This document shows positions 15,852-23,875 of a stretch of 27,242 bases of DNA, piece by piece (within the stretch, counting starts at the first letter, position 1; every line of letters starts with the position of its first letter). The position numbers and the translations under genes are program-made. The stretch lies in the NCBI GenBank assembly GCA_964482685.1, contig CAYZZA010000016.1:1-27242 (forward strand). Reading direction: 5' to 3'. The notes beneath the pieces are model-generated. The model saw nothing but the letters and a program-made list of their open reading frames with translations. It was not told where the DNA came from and did no database searches. The DNA is from CAYZZA01 sp964482685 (GTDB taxonomy: Bacteria; Bacillota; Bacilli; Lactobacillales; Carnobacteriaceae_A).

Positions 15852-17213
15852 ATGATGGATTCACAATATTCAGCAACTCCTTTAACAACACAATTAAAAG
15901 AGGAACAAGAAGTGTTTTGGGTGAACCCACATTCTAAGCAGATAGACAAAGCGATAGAAGAAGCTTCCTTTTCCTATGCAGATATTGAGGATGCAGAAGC
16001 TCGCTTACAACGTTTTGCGTCTTTTCTGAGAGTAGCCTTTCCTGACACAAAAGAGACAAATGGCTTGATTGAGTCTCCCTTATCAGAAATCTCAGCGATG
16101 AAAGAAATTCTTGAAAAACGGTATGCACAACCTATTCAAGGAACTTTCTTTTTGAAGAGAGATGATTTGCTTCCGATTGCTGGAACCATTAAAGCAAGAG
16201 GAGCCATCTATGAAGTGTTGCTTCACGCTGAAACATTGGCACTTGAAAACGGATTGTTGTCGAGTATTGAAGAGGATTATTCTGTGTTTGCCACCGATGC
16301 TTTTCACCGTTTCTTTTCTGACTATCATTTAACAGTAGGCACAACAGGCAATTTAGGAATTAGTGTAGGAACGATGGGAGCCAAGTTAGGTTTTCAAGTT
16401 ACCGTTCATATGTCTGTGGAGGCAAAAGAATGGAAAAAAGACTACCTACGCAGCAAAGGTGTGGAAGTTGTAGAGCATAAAACCAACTTCACTGAAGCAG
16501 TGAATAAAGGACGCGCAGAGTCAGAAGCAAACCCAAAGAGTTACTTTGTAGATGATGAGCATTCAAAAGCGCTGTTTTTAGGCTATGCGGCTGGAGGCTA
16601 CCGAATGAAAGCACAACTTGAAGAAGCCGGTATTGTGGTAGACAAAGAGCATCCTTTGTTTGTGTATCTTCCTTGTGGCATTGGTGGTTCTCCAGGTGGC
16701 ATCACCTTTGGGTTGAAACATGCGCTAGGTGAACATGTGCATTGCTTTTTTGCAGAACCAACCAAGATGCCAAGTATGATTTTAGGCCTTTCTTCTCGTG
16801 AATTTGATGAGGTATCAGTTGATAAAATTGGCCTAGGTGGTCTCACGGTCGCAGATGGTCTAGCCGTTCCGCGTACATCGGGATTGGTTGCCAAAGTGAT
16901 GGACGCATTCTTTGATGGAGGTTATACCGTTGAAGAGAATGAGTTTCGTGCCTTACAGTATTTGCTAAATGAATCCGAAGGCATTTTCTTGGAGCCGGCA
17001 GCGGTAGCTGGCCTTTCTGGAGCTGTTCGATTAATGGGGACAAAAGAGGGAAGAACGTATCTGGAAGAAAACGGATTGCTTGATACTTTAAATCAGTCCA
17101 CGCATATATCTTGGGCAACAGGAGGCTCAATGGTTCCACAAGCGAGTCGTGATGAGTTTCTCGATGCAGGAAAAAAAGCCTTGCATGAATTTCCGCAACA
17201 TCATTTAGGATAA
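15852..17213 (+). CDS. dsdA: D-serine ammonia-lyase
   Basis: PLP enzyme that turns D-serine into pyruvate and ammonia, for detoxification or carbon/nitrogen use. The 453-aa length fits the family (E. coli about 442). The PLP lysine is K114 in GTIKARGAIY. The phosphate-binding loop GTTGNLGISVG is at 163-173 and the glycine-rich GIGGSPGG at 276-283. The N-terminal QEVFWVNPH is typical of DsdA. Translation could begin at either of two adjacent ATG codons (15852 or 15855) after GGAGAGG. No dsdC-like regulator or D-serine permease lies next to it. The next gene starts 109 bp later with no clear terminator, so partial read-through is possible. Confidence 0.95.
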   Translation: MMDSQYSATPLTTQLKEEQEVFWVNPHSKQIDKAIEEASFSYADIEDAEARLQRFASFLRVAFPDTKETNGLIESPLSEISAMKEILEKRYAQPIQGTFFLKRDDLLPIAGTIKARGAIYEVLLHAETLALENGLLSSIEEDYSVFATDAFHRFFSDYHLTVGTTGNLGISVGTMGAKLGFQVTVHMSVEAKEWKKDYLRSKGVEVVEHKTNFTEAVNKGRAESEANPKSYFVDDEHSKALFLGYAAGGYRMKAQLEEAGIVVDKEHPLFVYLPCGIGGSPGGITFGLKHALGEHVHCFFAEPTKMPSMILGLSSREFDEVSVDKIGLGGLTVADGLAVPRTSGLVAKVMDAFFDGGYTVEENEFRALQYLLNESEGIFLEPAAVAGLSGAVRLMGTKEGRTYLEENGLLDTLNQSTHISWATGGSMVPQASRDEFLDAGKKALHEFPQHHLG

Positions 17214-17322
17214 GAAAAGATCCTTGCCCCCACACTACACATGAAAAAGAAAAACACGCGTATATGTAAGGGCACTTGTGCGAATAAAGCAACATCACCA
17301 TCCGTGAAAAAGGAGGATGCAT

Positions 17323-18192
17323 ATGGATTGGAAAGAAAGGCGTAGAAGTTCCAATGTAGAAGATAGAAGAGGCCGCCAAACAAGTTCGACACGAGGCGGT
17401 TTAAGTAGTGGCATGCTTGGTTTTGGTGGAGTAGGCGGTCTCATTATGTTGCTCCTTTTCTTTTTTGGTGGAGGAGATCTTTTCAGTCCGTCCGATATTC
17501 TTACACAACCTAGAACAGAATCTGCCTATACATACCAAACAGCGGAAGAAGAAGAGCTCTTTGACTTTGTATCGGTTGTCTTGGCAGACACAGAAGACAT
17601 ATGGAGTGAAATCTTTCAAGAATACGGCGAAGAGTATATAGAACCTGAATTGGTTGTGTATACAGAGGTTGTTGAATCTGCTTGTGGCGTAGCAGGCTCC
17701 CAAACGGGTCCGTTTTATTGCCCGGCAGATCAAAAGTTGTATATTGACTTAAGTTTCTATGATGAACTAAGAGACCAATTTCAAGCACCAGGAGATTTTG
17801 CAATGGCGTACGTTGTATCGCACGAAGTGGGGCACCACATTCAAACCCTTTTAGGTATAACGGATAGTTTTAATCGTGAGAGCAGTCGTCTCTCAGAAGA
17901 AGAAGCCAATGCGTTATCTGTTCGTTTCGAGCTCCAAGCAGACTATTTAGCAGGGGTATGGGCTGGACGTGCGCAAGGAAGAGGGTATCTAGAAGAAGGG
18001 GATTATGAAGAAGCTATCCGAGCGGCAGAAGCTGTTGGGGATGATCGGATTCAACAACAAGCCCAAGGTTATATTGTCCCAGAAAGTTTTACACATGGGA
18101 CATCTGAACAACGGATGTACTGGTTTGAAAGAGGGTTTCAGTACCAAGATTTAGAGCATGGAGACACTTTTCAATCAGGAGAAGGTCTGTAA
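17323..18192 (+). CDS. Neutral zinc metallopeptidase, membrane-anchored (YpfJ/KPN_02809-like)
   Basis: A 289-aa protein with a short basic cytoplasmic N-terminus rich in Arg and Ser (1-28), a glycine-rich membrane segment (about 31-52) and an extracytoplasmic catalytic domain. The zinc motif HEVGH is at 167-171 (VVSHEVGHHIQTLLG), and the downstream helix ELQADYLAGVWAG probably supplies the third ligand. Two cysteines, in SACGVAGSQTG and FYCPAD, are the conserved pair of the family. AAGGAGGA touches the ATG at 17317 but stands 6 nt before the ATG at 17323, so the latter is chosen. The substrates of this family are unknown. It is followed by a PAP2 phosphatase 45 bp downstream. Confidence 0.92.
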   Translation: MDWKERRRSSNVEDRRGRQTSSTRGGLSSGMLGFGGVGGLIMLLLFFFGGGDLFSPSDILTQPRTESAYTYQTAEEEELFDFVSVVLADTEDIWSEIFQEYGEEYIEPELVVYTEVVESACGVAGSQTGPFYCPADQKLYIDLSFYDELRDQFQAPGDFAMAYVVSHEVGHHIQTLLGITDSFNRESSRLSEEEANALSVRFELQADYLAGVWAGRAQGRGYLEEGDYEEAIRAAEAVGDDRIQQQAQGYIVPESFTHGTSEQRMYWFERGFQYQDLEHGDTFQSGEGL

Positions 18193-18237
18193 GCCAAATA
18201 GATTACATTTGAACAGAGGTCACAAAGGACGTGTACA

Positions 18238-18912
18238 GTGTTGAGCAAAGCATATAAAAGAAACAGTGCACCAAATGGGTTTTTTCTTGCGGGATTAGGT
18301 GTGTTGGTGCCGTTTATCGCATTGGCTAGTGGACATCTTGGAAATGAGCATTGGATGGATGCATTTGATCAAGCGATTGGACAAACAGTAGTGAATCTTC
18401 GTACAGATGGTTGGACTCAGTTTTTTAGATGGATCACTATTTTAGGCGGAACGTATTTTTCCGCTTTTGTAGTAGGAGTAGTTGCAGTGGTATTCTTTTT
18501 TGTGTTCAAGAAGAAAGAGCTAGCGATTTGGTATATCAGCACCGTGGCGCTTGGTGCAGGGGCATTGAATCAATTAGTCAAGCACATGTTTCAGCAGCCG
18601 CGTCCCAACTTTGAACACCTGATCGTACAAGGCGGGTATACATTTCCAAGTGGACATGCAATGGGATCGATTGTGCTTTATGGAGCGTTGATTTATTTGG
18701 TGCACAAAGTCACGGATAATTTGTTTCTAAAGCGGTTCCTTATAGGTGGAGGGATTTTCCTAGTAGGACTCATAGGATTCAGTCGAATCTATCTAGGGGT
18801 CCACTTTGTATCTGATATTCTTGCCGGATATTCACTTGGGGGTGCTGTACTTTTACTCTCGATTGGCTTGTATCGTATGATAGAAATTAAACAAAGACGA
18901 ATGCGTGTATAA
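18238..18912 (+). CDS. PAP2-family membrane phosphatase
   Basis: A 224-aa membrane phosphatase of the phosphatidic acid phosphatase type 2 group (acts on phosphatidylglycerophosphate, undecaprenyl diphosphate or related lipids). It has the three catalytic motifs: K115-x6-RP (KHMFQQPRP), PSGH at 137-140 with H140, and SR-x5-H-xxx-D (S182, R183, H189, D193). Five to six membrane helices surround them. The start is non-ATG: GTG at 18238, 7 nt after AAAGGAC, with a TTG directly after it that could also serve. Probably co-transcribed with the metallopeptidase upstream. Whether it is PgpB-, BcrC- or LPP-like cannot be read here. Confidence 0.9.
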   Translation: MLSKAYKRNSAPNGFFLAGLGVLVPFIALASGHLGNEHWMDAFDQAIGQTVVNLRTDGWTQFFRWITILGGTYFSAFVVGVVAVVFFFVFKKKELAIWYISTVALGAGALNQLVKHMFQQPRPNFEHLIVQGGYTFPSGHAMGSIVLYGALIYLVHKVTDNLFLKRFLIGGGIFLVGLIGFSRIYLGVHFVSDILAGYSLGGAVLLLSIGLYRMIEIKQRRMRV

Positions 18913-18913
18913 A

Positions 18914-18955
18914 AAAGAGAGTGGATCAGCAATCGATCTACTCTCTTTCTTTGTC
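18914..18955. terminator. Bidirectional intrinsic terminator (PAP2 / rhodanese)
   Basis: AAAGAGAGTGGATC (18914-18927), loop of 7, GATCTACTCTCTTT (18935-18948). One wobble pair, T-rich on the right and A6 on the left. It lies between convergent genes. Confidence 0.85.
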
Positions 18956-18999
18956 TGTCTATATAAAATAAAAACAAGGCGAACACTTTTAGACAAGCG

Positions 19000-19299
19000 T
19001 TAGTCCGCTTTGAAAAGCTCAACGGGTCCCACATATGCGTTCATACCGCCTGTTAAGTTTATTGCGTTAAAGCCCATCTTTTTCAAGTAGCGGCACCCCA
19101 AGAACGAACGTCCACCTGATCGACAAACGACATAGTAGTCTTGGTTTTTGTCGAGTGTTTTGAGAATATCAGGAAACAAGCTAAGGGGAACCGAAAGAGA
19201 ACCTGGGATGTGTCCAGCTTCATACTCTTCTTTTTCTCTAACATCTATGACAATGCCTGTTTCTTTTTCGGGACTATTGACAGATACTGGCCATTCCAC
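19000..19299 (-). CDS. Rhodanese-like domain protein
   Basis: A single rhodanese domain of 99 aa. It has VIDVREKEEYEAGHIPGSLSVP near the N-terminus, the active-site loop CRSGGRS at 59-65 with the sulfur-carrying C59, and LTGGMNAY near the C-terminus. Such small proteins carry persulfide sulfur for thiosulfate or polysulfide metabolism or for tRNA and cofactor thiolation. The start is GTG at 19299, 8-9 nt after AAAGGAG. It stands alone, converges on the PAP2 gene and diverges from glpK. The partner is unknown. Confidence 0.93.
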   Translation of the reverse strand: MEWPVSVNSPEKETGIVIDVREKEEYEAGHIPGSLSVPLSLFPDILKTLDKNQDYYVVCRSGGRSFLGCRYLKKMGFNAINLTGGMNAYVGPVELFKAD

Positions 19300-19346
19300 T
19301 AAATACGCTCCTTTTTACACACAGTAGCCACGAATGCGGCGATAAA

Positions 19347-19369
19347 ACACACCTCTTCTAGAGTTGTGT
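19347..19369. repeat. Imperfect 10-bp inverted repeat between rhodanese and glpK
   Basis: ACACACCTCT (19347-19356), TCT, AGAGTTGTGT (19360-19369) with one mismatch. It lies 48 bp upstream of the rhodanese start (minus strand) and about 100 bp upstream of the glpK -10. Possible operator; there is no T-run. Confidence 0.35.
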
Positions 19370-19466
19370 CTTGTTGGTAGTATACCAAATACATCTTTGT
19401 ACGTGACCAATTATTTTATCAAAACACGTTTTTGGTAAAACAATTGGACAACTAGAAAAATCAACA

Positions 19467-19475
19467 TGGTATAGT
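19467..19475 (+). promoter_or_regulatory. Probable extended -10 promoter of glpK
   Basis: TGGTATAGT (TG-n-TATAGT at 19467-19475), 55 bp before the ATG. The -35 is poor at 17 bp (GACAAC); TGGACA lies 19 bp upstream. I looked for a cre box and found no good match. Confidence 0.55.
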
Positions 19476-19530
19476 AAAAGTAATAGAAGAGATACAGAAA
19501 CAGTACCTAATTTTAGGAGGCATCTGAGAA

Positions 19531-21027
19531 ATGGCAGACTACATATTATCAATTGACCAAGGGACTACGAGTACACGAGCCATTATATTCGACAAACATG
19601 GACAGTTGAAGTGGTCGTCTCAAAAAGAACTGACACAATACTTTCCTCAATCTGGATGGGTAGAACATGATGCCAATGAAATTTGGATCAAAACACTTCA
19701 AGTCATCGCGGAAGTACTGATTGCATCTGGACTCTTGCCAACTGACATTGATTCTATTGGCATTACAAATCAACGGGAAACAACAGTTGTCTGGGATAAG
19801 CATACAGGTATTCCAATTCATAAAGCGATTGTATGGCAATCAAAGCAAACCTCTTTTATTGCGGATCAATTACGAAAAGACGGCCACAATGAGTGGATAC
19901 GCAAAAAAACAGGTCTTCTAATTGATTCTTATTTTTCCGCAACAAAGGTAAAGTTTATACTGGATAAAGTGGAAGGTGCGCGAGAAAAAGCAAAAACAGG
20001 AGACGTGTTGTTTGGGACGATTGATACATGGTTGTTGTGGAAATTAACAGGTGGCGATGTACACGCAACTGACTATACGAACGCGAGTCGAACAATGATG
20101 TACAATATTTTCGATTTAACATGGGATGAAGAGATTCTAGCATTGTTGGATATTCCAAAGCAAATGCTTCCGGAAGTACGCTCGTCTTCTGAAATTTATG
20201 GGCATACGACGATGACCCATTTTTATGGTGAACGCATTCCAATAGCGGGAATAGCCGGAGATCAGCATGCGGCTTTAGTGGGGCAAACAGCCTTTGAACC
20301 AGGCATGGTCAAGAGTACCTACGGGACTGGGGCTTTTATTATGATGAACACAGGGAAAGCCCCCATCTTGTCAAAAAATGGTCTCTTGACGACTATAGCC
20401 TATGGAATAGACGGAGAAATTGTCTATGCTCTTGAAGGAAGCATTTTTGTTGCAGGGTCTGCTATCCAGTGGTTGCGAGACGGTCTTCGTCTCTTTCGAG
20501 ATTCATCTGAATCCGAAACTTATGCCACTCAAGTAGATTCGTCTAAAAATGTGTATGTCGTTCCAGCTTTTACTGGGCTTGGCGCTCCTCATTGGGATCA
20601 AGATGCTCGAGGAGCTATATTTGGTTTGACACGGGGGACAACGAAAGAACACCTTATTCGAGCCACACTGGAGTCAATTGCTTATCAAACAAGAGATGTC
20701 CTTGAGGCTATGAAAGAAGATTCAGGAATTGAAATAGCGGGTATCCGTGTAGATGGCGGTGCTGCCAACAATAATTTTTTGATGCAATTTCAAGCAGATA
20801 TGGTGCACATCCCAATTGAACGTGCACAAATATCTGAAACTACAGCACTTGGTGCGGCTTATTTGGCAGGATTAGCCACAGGGTTTTGGAAAAATAAAAC
20901 AGAAGTGCGTGCACATTGGAGCAAAGAACGAACCTTTTATCCGTATCTCTCAGAAGAAACAAGAACATTACTCTATACGGGATGGCAAAATGCGGTTGAA
21001 GCAACTAAAGTATTCAAACATACTTAA
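19531..21027 (+). CDS. glpK: Glycerol kinase
   Basis: Converts glycerol and ATP to sn-glycerol-3-phosphate. The 498-aa length and the FGGY motifs are standard: N-terminal LSIDQGTTSTRAIIFD, the catalytic aspartate D244 in AGDQHAALVG, and the C-terminal VDGGAANNNFLMQ. H230 in THFYGERIPIAG corresponds to the histidine that HPr phosphorylates in enterococcal and other Gram-positive glycerol kinases, so activity is probably controlled by the PTS. TAGGAGG lies 11 nt before the ATG. The usual partners glpO/glpD and glpF are not adjacent. Instead a thioesterase follows 42 bp downstream without a terminator. Confidence 0.97.
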   Translation: MADYILSIDQGTTSTRAIIFDKHGQLKWSSQKELTQYFPQSGWVEHDANEIWIKTLQVIAEVLIASGLLPTDIDSIGITNQRETTVVWDKHTGIPIHKAIVWQSKQTSFIADQLRKDGHNEWIRKKTGLLIDSYFSATKVKFILDKVEGAREKAKTGDVLFGTIDTWLLWKLTGGDVHATDYTNASRTMMYNIFDLTWDEEILALLDIPKQMLPEVRSSSEIYGHTTMTHFYGERIPIAGIAGDQHAALVGQTAFEPGMVKSTYGTGAFIMMNTGKAPILSKNGLLTTIAYGIDGEIVYALEGSIFVAGSAIQWLRDGLRLFRDSSESETYATQVDSSKNVYVVPAFTGLGAPHWDQDARGAIFGLTRGTTKEHLIRATLESIAYQTRDVLEAMKEDSGIEIAGIRVDGGAANNNFLMQFQADMVHIPIERAQISETTALGAAYLAGLATGFWKNKTEVRAHWSKERTFYPYLSEETRTLLYTGWQNAVEATKVFKHT

Positions 21028-21069
21028 ACATAGCTAGACAAACACTTATGGAGAAAGGAGAATGGACAC

Positions 21070-21495
21070 TTGTCTGAAAAAAAAGAAGGATACGTGCACA
21101 AAGTTCAGTACTACGAAACAGATCAAATGAAAATTGTGCATCATTCAAATTACATTCGATGGTTTGAAGAAGCCCGAACGGATTGGATGGAGAAGATAGG
21201 ATTTAGTTATGCACGAATGGAAGAAGAAGGACTCTTAGTTCCTGTGTTATCTGTGGAGTGTGAGTATAAATCGATGACCAAATATGGAGAAACTGTTCGT
21301 ATCGAACTCGATGTAACCAACTTTACAGGTGTACGAATGACTGTTCGGTACCATGTTTACGATGCAGAAACTGATGCGTTGCGAGCAGTGGGACAGACGA
21401 AACATGCGTTTATAAATAAGGACTACCGGCCGCTATCTGTTAAACGTCGCTATCCAGATATTTATGCGCTCATTTTGTCAGAGTTGGTAGATTAA
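21070..21495 (+). CDS. YbgC-like acyl-CoA thioesterase (4HBT hot-dog fold)
   Basis: A 141-aa single hot-dog domain. The N-terminal motif YYETDQMKIVHHSNYIRWFEEAR holds the catalytic aspartate D18 and the conserved HHSNY of the 4-hydroxybenzoyl-CoA thioesterase/YbgC group. The later SVECEYKSMTKYGETVRIE and GQTKHAFINKDYRP are also typical. The start is TTG at 21070, 9 nt after AAGGAG; the nearby ATG at 21062 is out of frame. It follows glpK without a terminator and may share its transcript, which would couple it to glycerol-3-phosphate and lipid metabolism; that link is inference. The acyl-CoA substrate is unknown. Confidence 0.9.
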   Translation: MSEKKEGYVHKVQYYETDQMKIVHHSNYIRWFEEARTDWMEKIGFSYARMEEEGLLVPVLSVECEYKSMTKYGETVRIELDVTNFTGVRMTVRYHVYDAETDALRAVGQTKHAFINKDYRPLSVKRRYPDIYALILSELVD

Positions 21496-21563
21496 GGTAA
21501 GATTATCTTGTAGCAGACATTTTGCTTGGAATTGAATTTGGTATGTAGTCTATGAAACCAAGA

Positions 21564-21600
21564 AAGCGTACCTCCCTAAAATAGAAGAGTCGCTTATTTT
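21564..21600 (+). terminator. Weak terminator candidate after thioesterase gene
   Basis: AAGCG (21564-21568) can pair with CGCTT (21591-21595), and an inner CTC/GAG adds 3 bp, followed by ATTTTT. The stem is short with bulges. AAGAAAGCG also occurs as a direct repeat at 21560-21568 and 21604-21612. Confidence 0.3.
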
Positions 21601-21665
21601 TGTAAGAAAGCGCAAATTAAGCACGTCAATAAGTATAGATAGATGGAAAAAGGAGCCTCTTTAGG

Positions 21666-22739
21666 ATGACTAATCAAGACGAGAGACTGTTTAAACAAGT
21701 CAAACAATTGGAGAAGAAAAAAATATGGGAATCGATTGATTCGTCTTCTCTTTTTGCTTTGCAATATTCCTGGATGACCCAACCAGTATTCGTCGCTGTG
21801 ACAGGAAAAAAGGGAGAGAAAAAAGGCGTGTTTGTCTACCGTTCATTGGAAGAAGTGACGAGTTATTTCGATGCATTCCAACAACACCAGACAAAAAAAG
21901 ATGTTTCATTCTTCCAATTGAAGGCGAGACAGAACTGTGTGTCGCTTGTCTTTGTAGACCGTATGGAAGTACCAACAGGCACCTATAATCGTATCAAGGA
22001 AAGTGGAATTTCATTTAGAGGAAAGGAAGCATGGCCTGTTTTTTTATCCTATACAGCCGGGTATGTTCCTGAAGTAGCTTCTTATCACGAGGAAGAACTC
22101 CTCTCAGCAGTTGTGTATTTTTTGTTGCTTGATGCAAACATAGGTACACGCATACGCCTAGATGAAGAAAAATTAGATGATTCCCAACTCCCTTTTTATC
22201 GCGTGGATGAAACTCAAACAATTCAGACCACTCTCTATTCTTTTCCAGAGGAATGGCTAGACGTTTCTGAGCCACATCCAGAAGACATTCAACCTATTCT
22301 TGTTTCTTCATTTGAGTTGGAACGAGCCAAACGATTGCCAATGGGAACGTTTTTATGGGAAATGGATGTCCAGTACGTCAACCAACCAATTGTTGCAGAA
22401 GACGAAACACGAGCTGCGTACCCCCTTGTTTTCTTTATTGGCGACCCTGTTAAAAAAGAGGTCTTGGAAACGGAAGTTCTTTTTCAAAAAGATAGTGAGC
22501 AAATCCAACGCACTCTTTTGCAACAGATGATTACAAAGAACACCCGTCCGCCACATATCGCATTTGAGACTTTTCAAGCGAGACAAATATTGCCAAAAAT
22601 CCAAGCTGTTCTAGAAAGTCTTGGAATTGAATCAATTATCGTGGACACTCTTGCGTATTTATCCATTGTTAAAGCGACGTTAAGAAAGAAATTAGATGAA
22701 CAAGTAGACGACGAAGAAGAGGAGGACTTAAAAACATGA
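21666..22739 (+). CDS. Uncharacterised protein, DUF7309/DUF6930-like
   Basis: A 357-aa soluble protein without enzyme motifs that I can recognise. Residues 1-75 (WESIDSSSLFALQYS, then VAVTGKKGEKKGVFVYRSLEEVTSYF) look like the N-terminal alpha/beta domain known as DUF7309. Residues about 285-345 (RPPHIAFETFQARQILPKIQAVLESLGIESIIVDTLAYLS) look like a DUF6930-type C-terminal domain. These names are from memory of the family look and are moderately sure. The tail is very acidic (QVDDEEEEDLKT). AAAAAGGAG lies before the ATG. The stop overlaps the start of the flavodoxin-fold gene (ATGA), so the two are translationally coupled. The function is unknown. Confidence 0.8.
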   Translation: MTNQDERLFKQVKQLEKKKIWESIDSSSLFALQYSWMTQPVFVAVTGKKGEKKGVFVYRSLEEVTSYFDAFQQHQTKKDVSFFQLKARQNCVSLVFVDRMEVPTGTYNRIKESGISFRGKEAWPVFLSYTAGYVPEVASYHEEELLSAVVYFLLLDANIGTRIRLDEEKLDDSQLPFYRVDETQTIQTTLYSFPEEWLDVSEPHPEDIQPILVSSFELERAKRLPMGTFLWEMDVQYVNQPIVAEDETRAAYPLVFFIGDPVKKEVLETEVLFQKDSEQIQRTLLQQMITKNTRPPHIAFETFQARQILPKIQAVLESLGIESIIVDTLAYLSIVKATLRKKLDEQVDDEEEEDLKT

Positions 22740-23437
22740 ACACCCTTGTCATTGTTTCTCACCCGGATGTAGAAGATTCTGCAAGCCAACAATATTTGCT
22801 TCGTGCGATTGAACATGAGCCAACTGTTACGATACATGTGTTAGAACAGGCCTATCCAAATGGAGAGATTGATATACAAAAAGAACAAGAATTACTGCAG
22901 AAGCACCACCGTATTGTGTTTCAATTTCCGCTGTATTGGTACAGCACTCCGCCCTTATTGAAAAAATGGCAAGATGAAGTATTGACGGATACTTTTGCGT
23001 TTGGAGGGATTGCATCGCCGCCTCAGTTGAAAGGAAAAGAATTTCTTCTCGTCAGCGTGATTGGAGCTAAAAAAGAAGAGTACCAAACAGGTGGACGAGA
23101 AGGATTTAGTTTAGATGCACTAATGACTCCTTTTCAAGCATTGGCTCACAAAACACAGATGCAATACAAGCGCCCTTTATATATTCATCAGTTTGCTTAC
23201 CTATCTGAAAAAGAAAAAATGCGCATGCTGATTGCCTATCAACAAGTCCTCACAATGAAGCAACCTTTCTCATTAGCTGCAAGAGAAGAGTGGATGGTAG
23301 AGAGGCTACAAACAACAGATAAAAAGACTTTGGACGAGGCGGGCAAAAGAGCTGTGGAAGAAGCCATCGTTACGCTAGAGCACAATCGAGATACCTTAGA
23401 TGAATTGCAACTGATGTTGGATGAATTAAATGGATAA
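22736..23437 (+). CDS. NAD(P)H-dependent oxidoreductase, flavodoxin-2 fold (KefF/MdaB-like) with C-terminal extension
   Basis: A 233-aa protein. The N-terminus LVIVSHPDVEDSASQQYL is the FMN/FAD phosphate-binding loop of the flavodoxin-2 group. FPLYWYSTP at 64-72, with LLKKWQDEV after it, is the family signature for flavin and quinone binding. Residues 100-180 finish the fold. Residues about 183-233 are an extra helical, acidic tail not found in typical KefF/MdaB proteins of about 180 aa. It overlaps the preceding DUF gene by 4 nt and is followed 14 bp later by a 60-aa gene, so it is the middle of a three-gene unit. It likely reduces quinones or similar electrophiles; the true substrate is unknown. 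Confidence 0.88.
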   Translation: MNTLVIVSHPDVEDSASQQYLLRAIEHEPTVTIHVLEQAYPNGEIDIQKEQELLQKHHRIVFQFPLYWYSTPPLLKKWQDEVLTDTFAFGGIASPPQLKGKEFLLVSVIGAKKEEYQTGGREGFSLDALMTPFQALAHKTQMQYKRPLYIHQFAYLSEKEKMRMLIAYQQVLTMKQPFSLAAREEWMVERLQTTDKKTLDEAGKRAVEEAIVTLEHNRDTLDELQLMLDELNG

Positions 23438-23451
23438 GGGGCTTGAAAAAA

Positions 23452-23634
23452 ATGGACGAAAAAAATAGCTGGATCGTGAACGAGTTGGAACAAGCTTTCG
23501 ATGCAAGCCGTGAATATAAACAAAAAGCGTTGCTCTTGGCAACAAAAGAGTTGATTCAAGAACAAGCCACTCGCATTGAACAAATGCAAGGAGAAGTGGA
23601 TGGTACTATGTGGAGTCCAAAACAGTGGAATTAA
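23452..23634 (+). CDS. Small hypothetical protein (60 aa)
   Basis: No family recognised. The protein begins MDEKNSWIVNELEQAFDASREY, is almost all amphipathic helix up to residue about 47, and ends TMWSPKQWN with two tryptophans. It has no membrane segment or signal. AAGGGG stands 10 nt before the ATG at 23452; an upstream in-frame TTG at 23443 sits almost on that ribosome binding site and is unlikely. The gene starts 14 bp after the flavodoxin-fold gene, so it is the last of the three-gene unit. The operon place and good start signals support a real gene; it may bind one of the two larger products, but that is only inference. Confidence 0.7.
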   Translation: MDEKNSWIVNELEQAFDASREYKQKALLLATKELIQEQATRIEQMQGEVDGTMWSPKQWN

Positions 23635-23675
23635 TATTCTTTTTTAACTAAGAAAATAAGTAGAAGCGAAAAGAT

Positions 23676-23724
23676 AAAAAGAGTCCTCCCCTACGCCTAG
23701 ACGTAGTGAAGGACTCTTTTTATT
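23676..23724. terminator. Bidirectional intrinsic terminator
   Basis: AAAAAGAGTCCT (23676-23687) pairs with AGGACTCTTTTT (23710-23721). Inside is a second helix CTACG/CGTAG (23691-23695 with 23702-23706). It ends the three-gene unit on the plus strand and can also stop the tyrS-GNAT transcript, though it lies about 150 bp past that stop codon. Confidence 0.88.
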
Positions 23725-23875
23725 TGAATAAATTATGCTTAACAAACGCTATTTAAATAAAGGACATATAAATTTGTTTGTACTATCTTAAAAAAGAACC
23801 GTATTCTTGAAATGGCTTATTCAAAAAATGGTCATCAAGTTGGTTTCATACCATTCACGTGTCTAAGAAGAGGGC

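Noticed and set aside
17271..17280. GCACTTGTGC mini-palindrome between dsdA and the peptidase gene
   Set aside because: Only 4-bp arms and no T-run; too weak for a terminator or operator call.
19415..19450. Possible cre (CcpA) site before glpK
   Set aside because: AAAACACGTTTTTGG resembles a cre loosely but lacks the required TG...CA ends and symmetric spacing.
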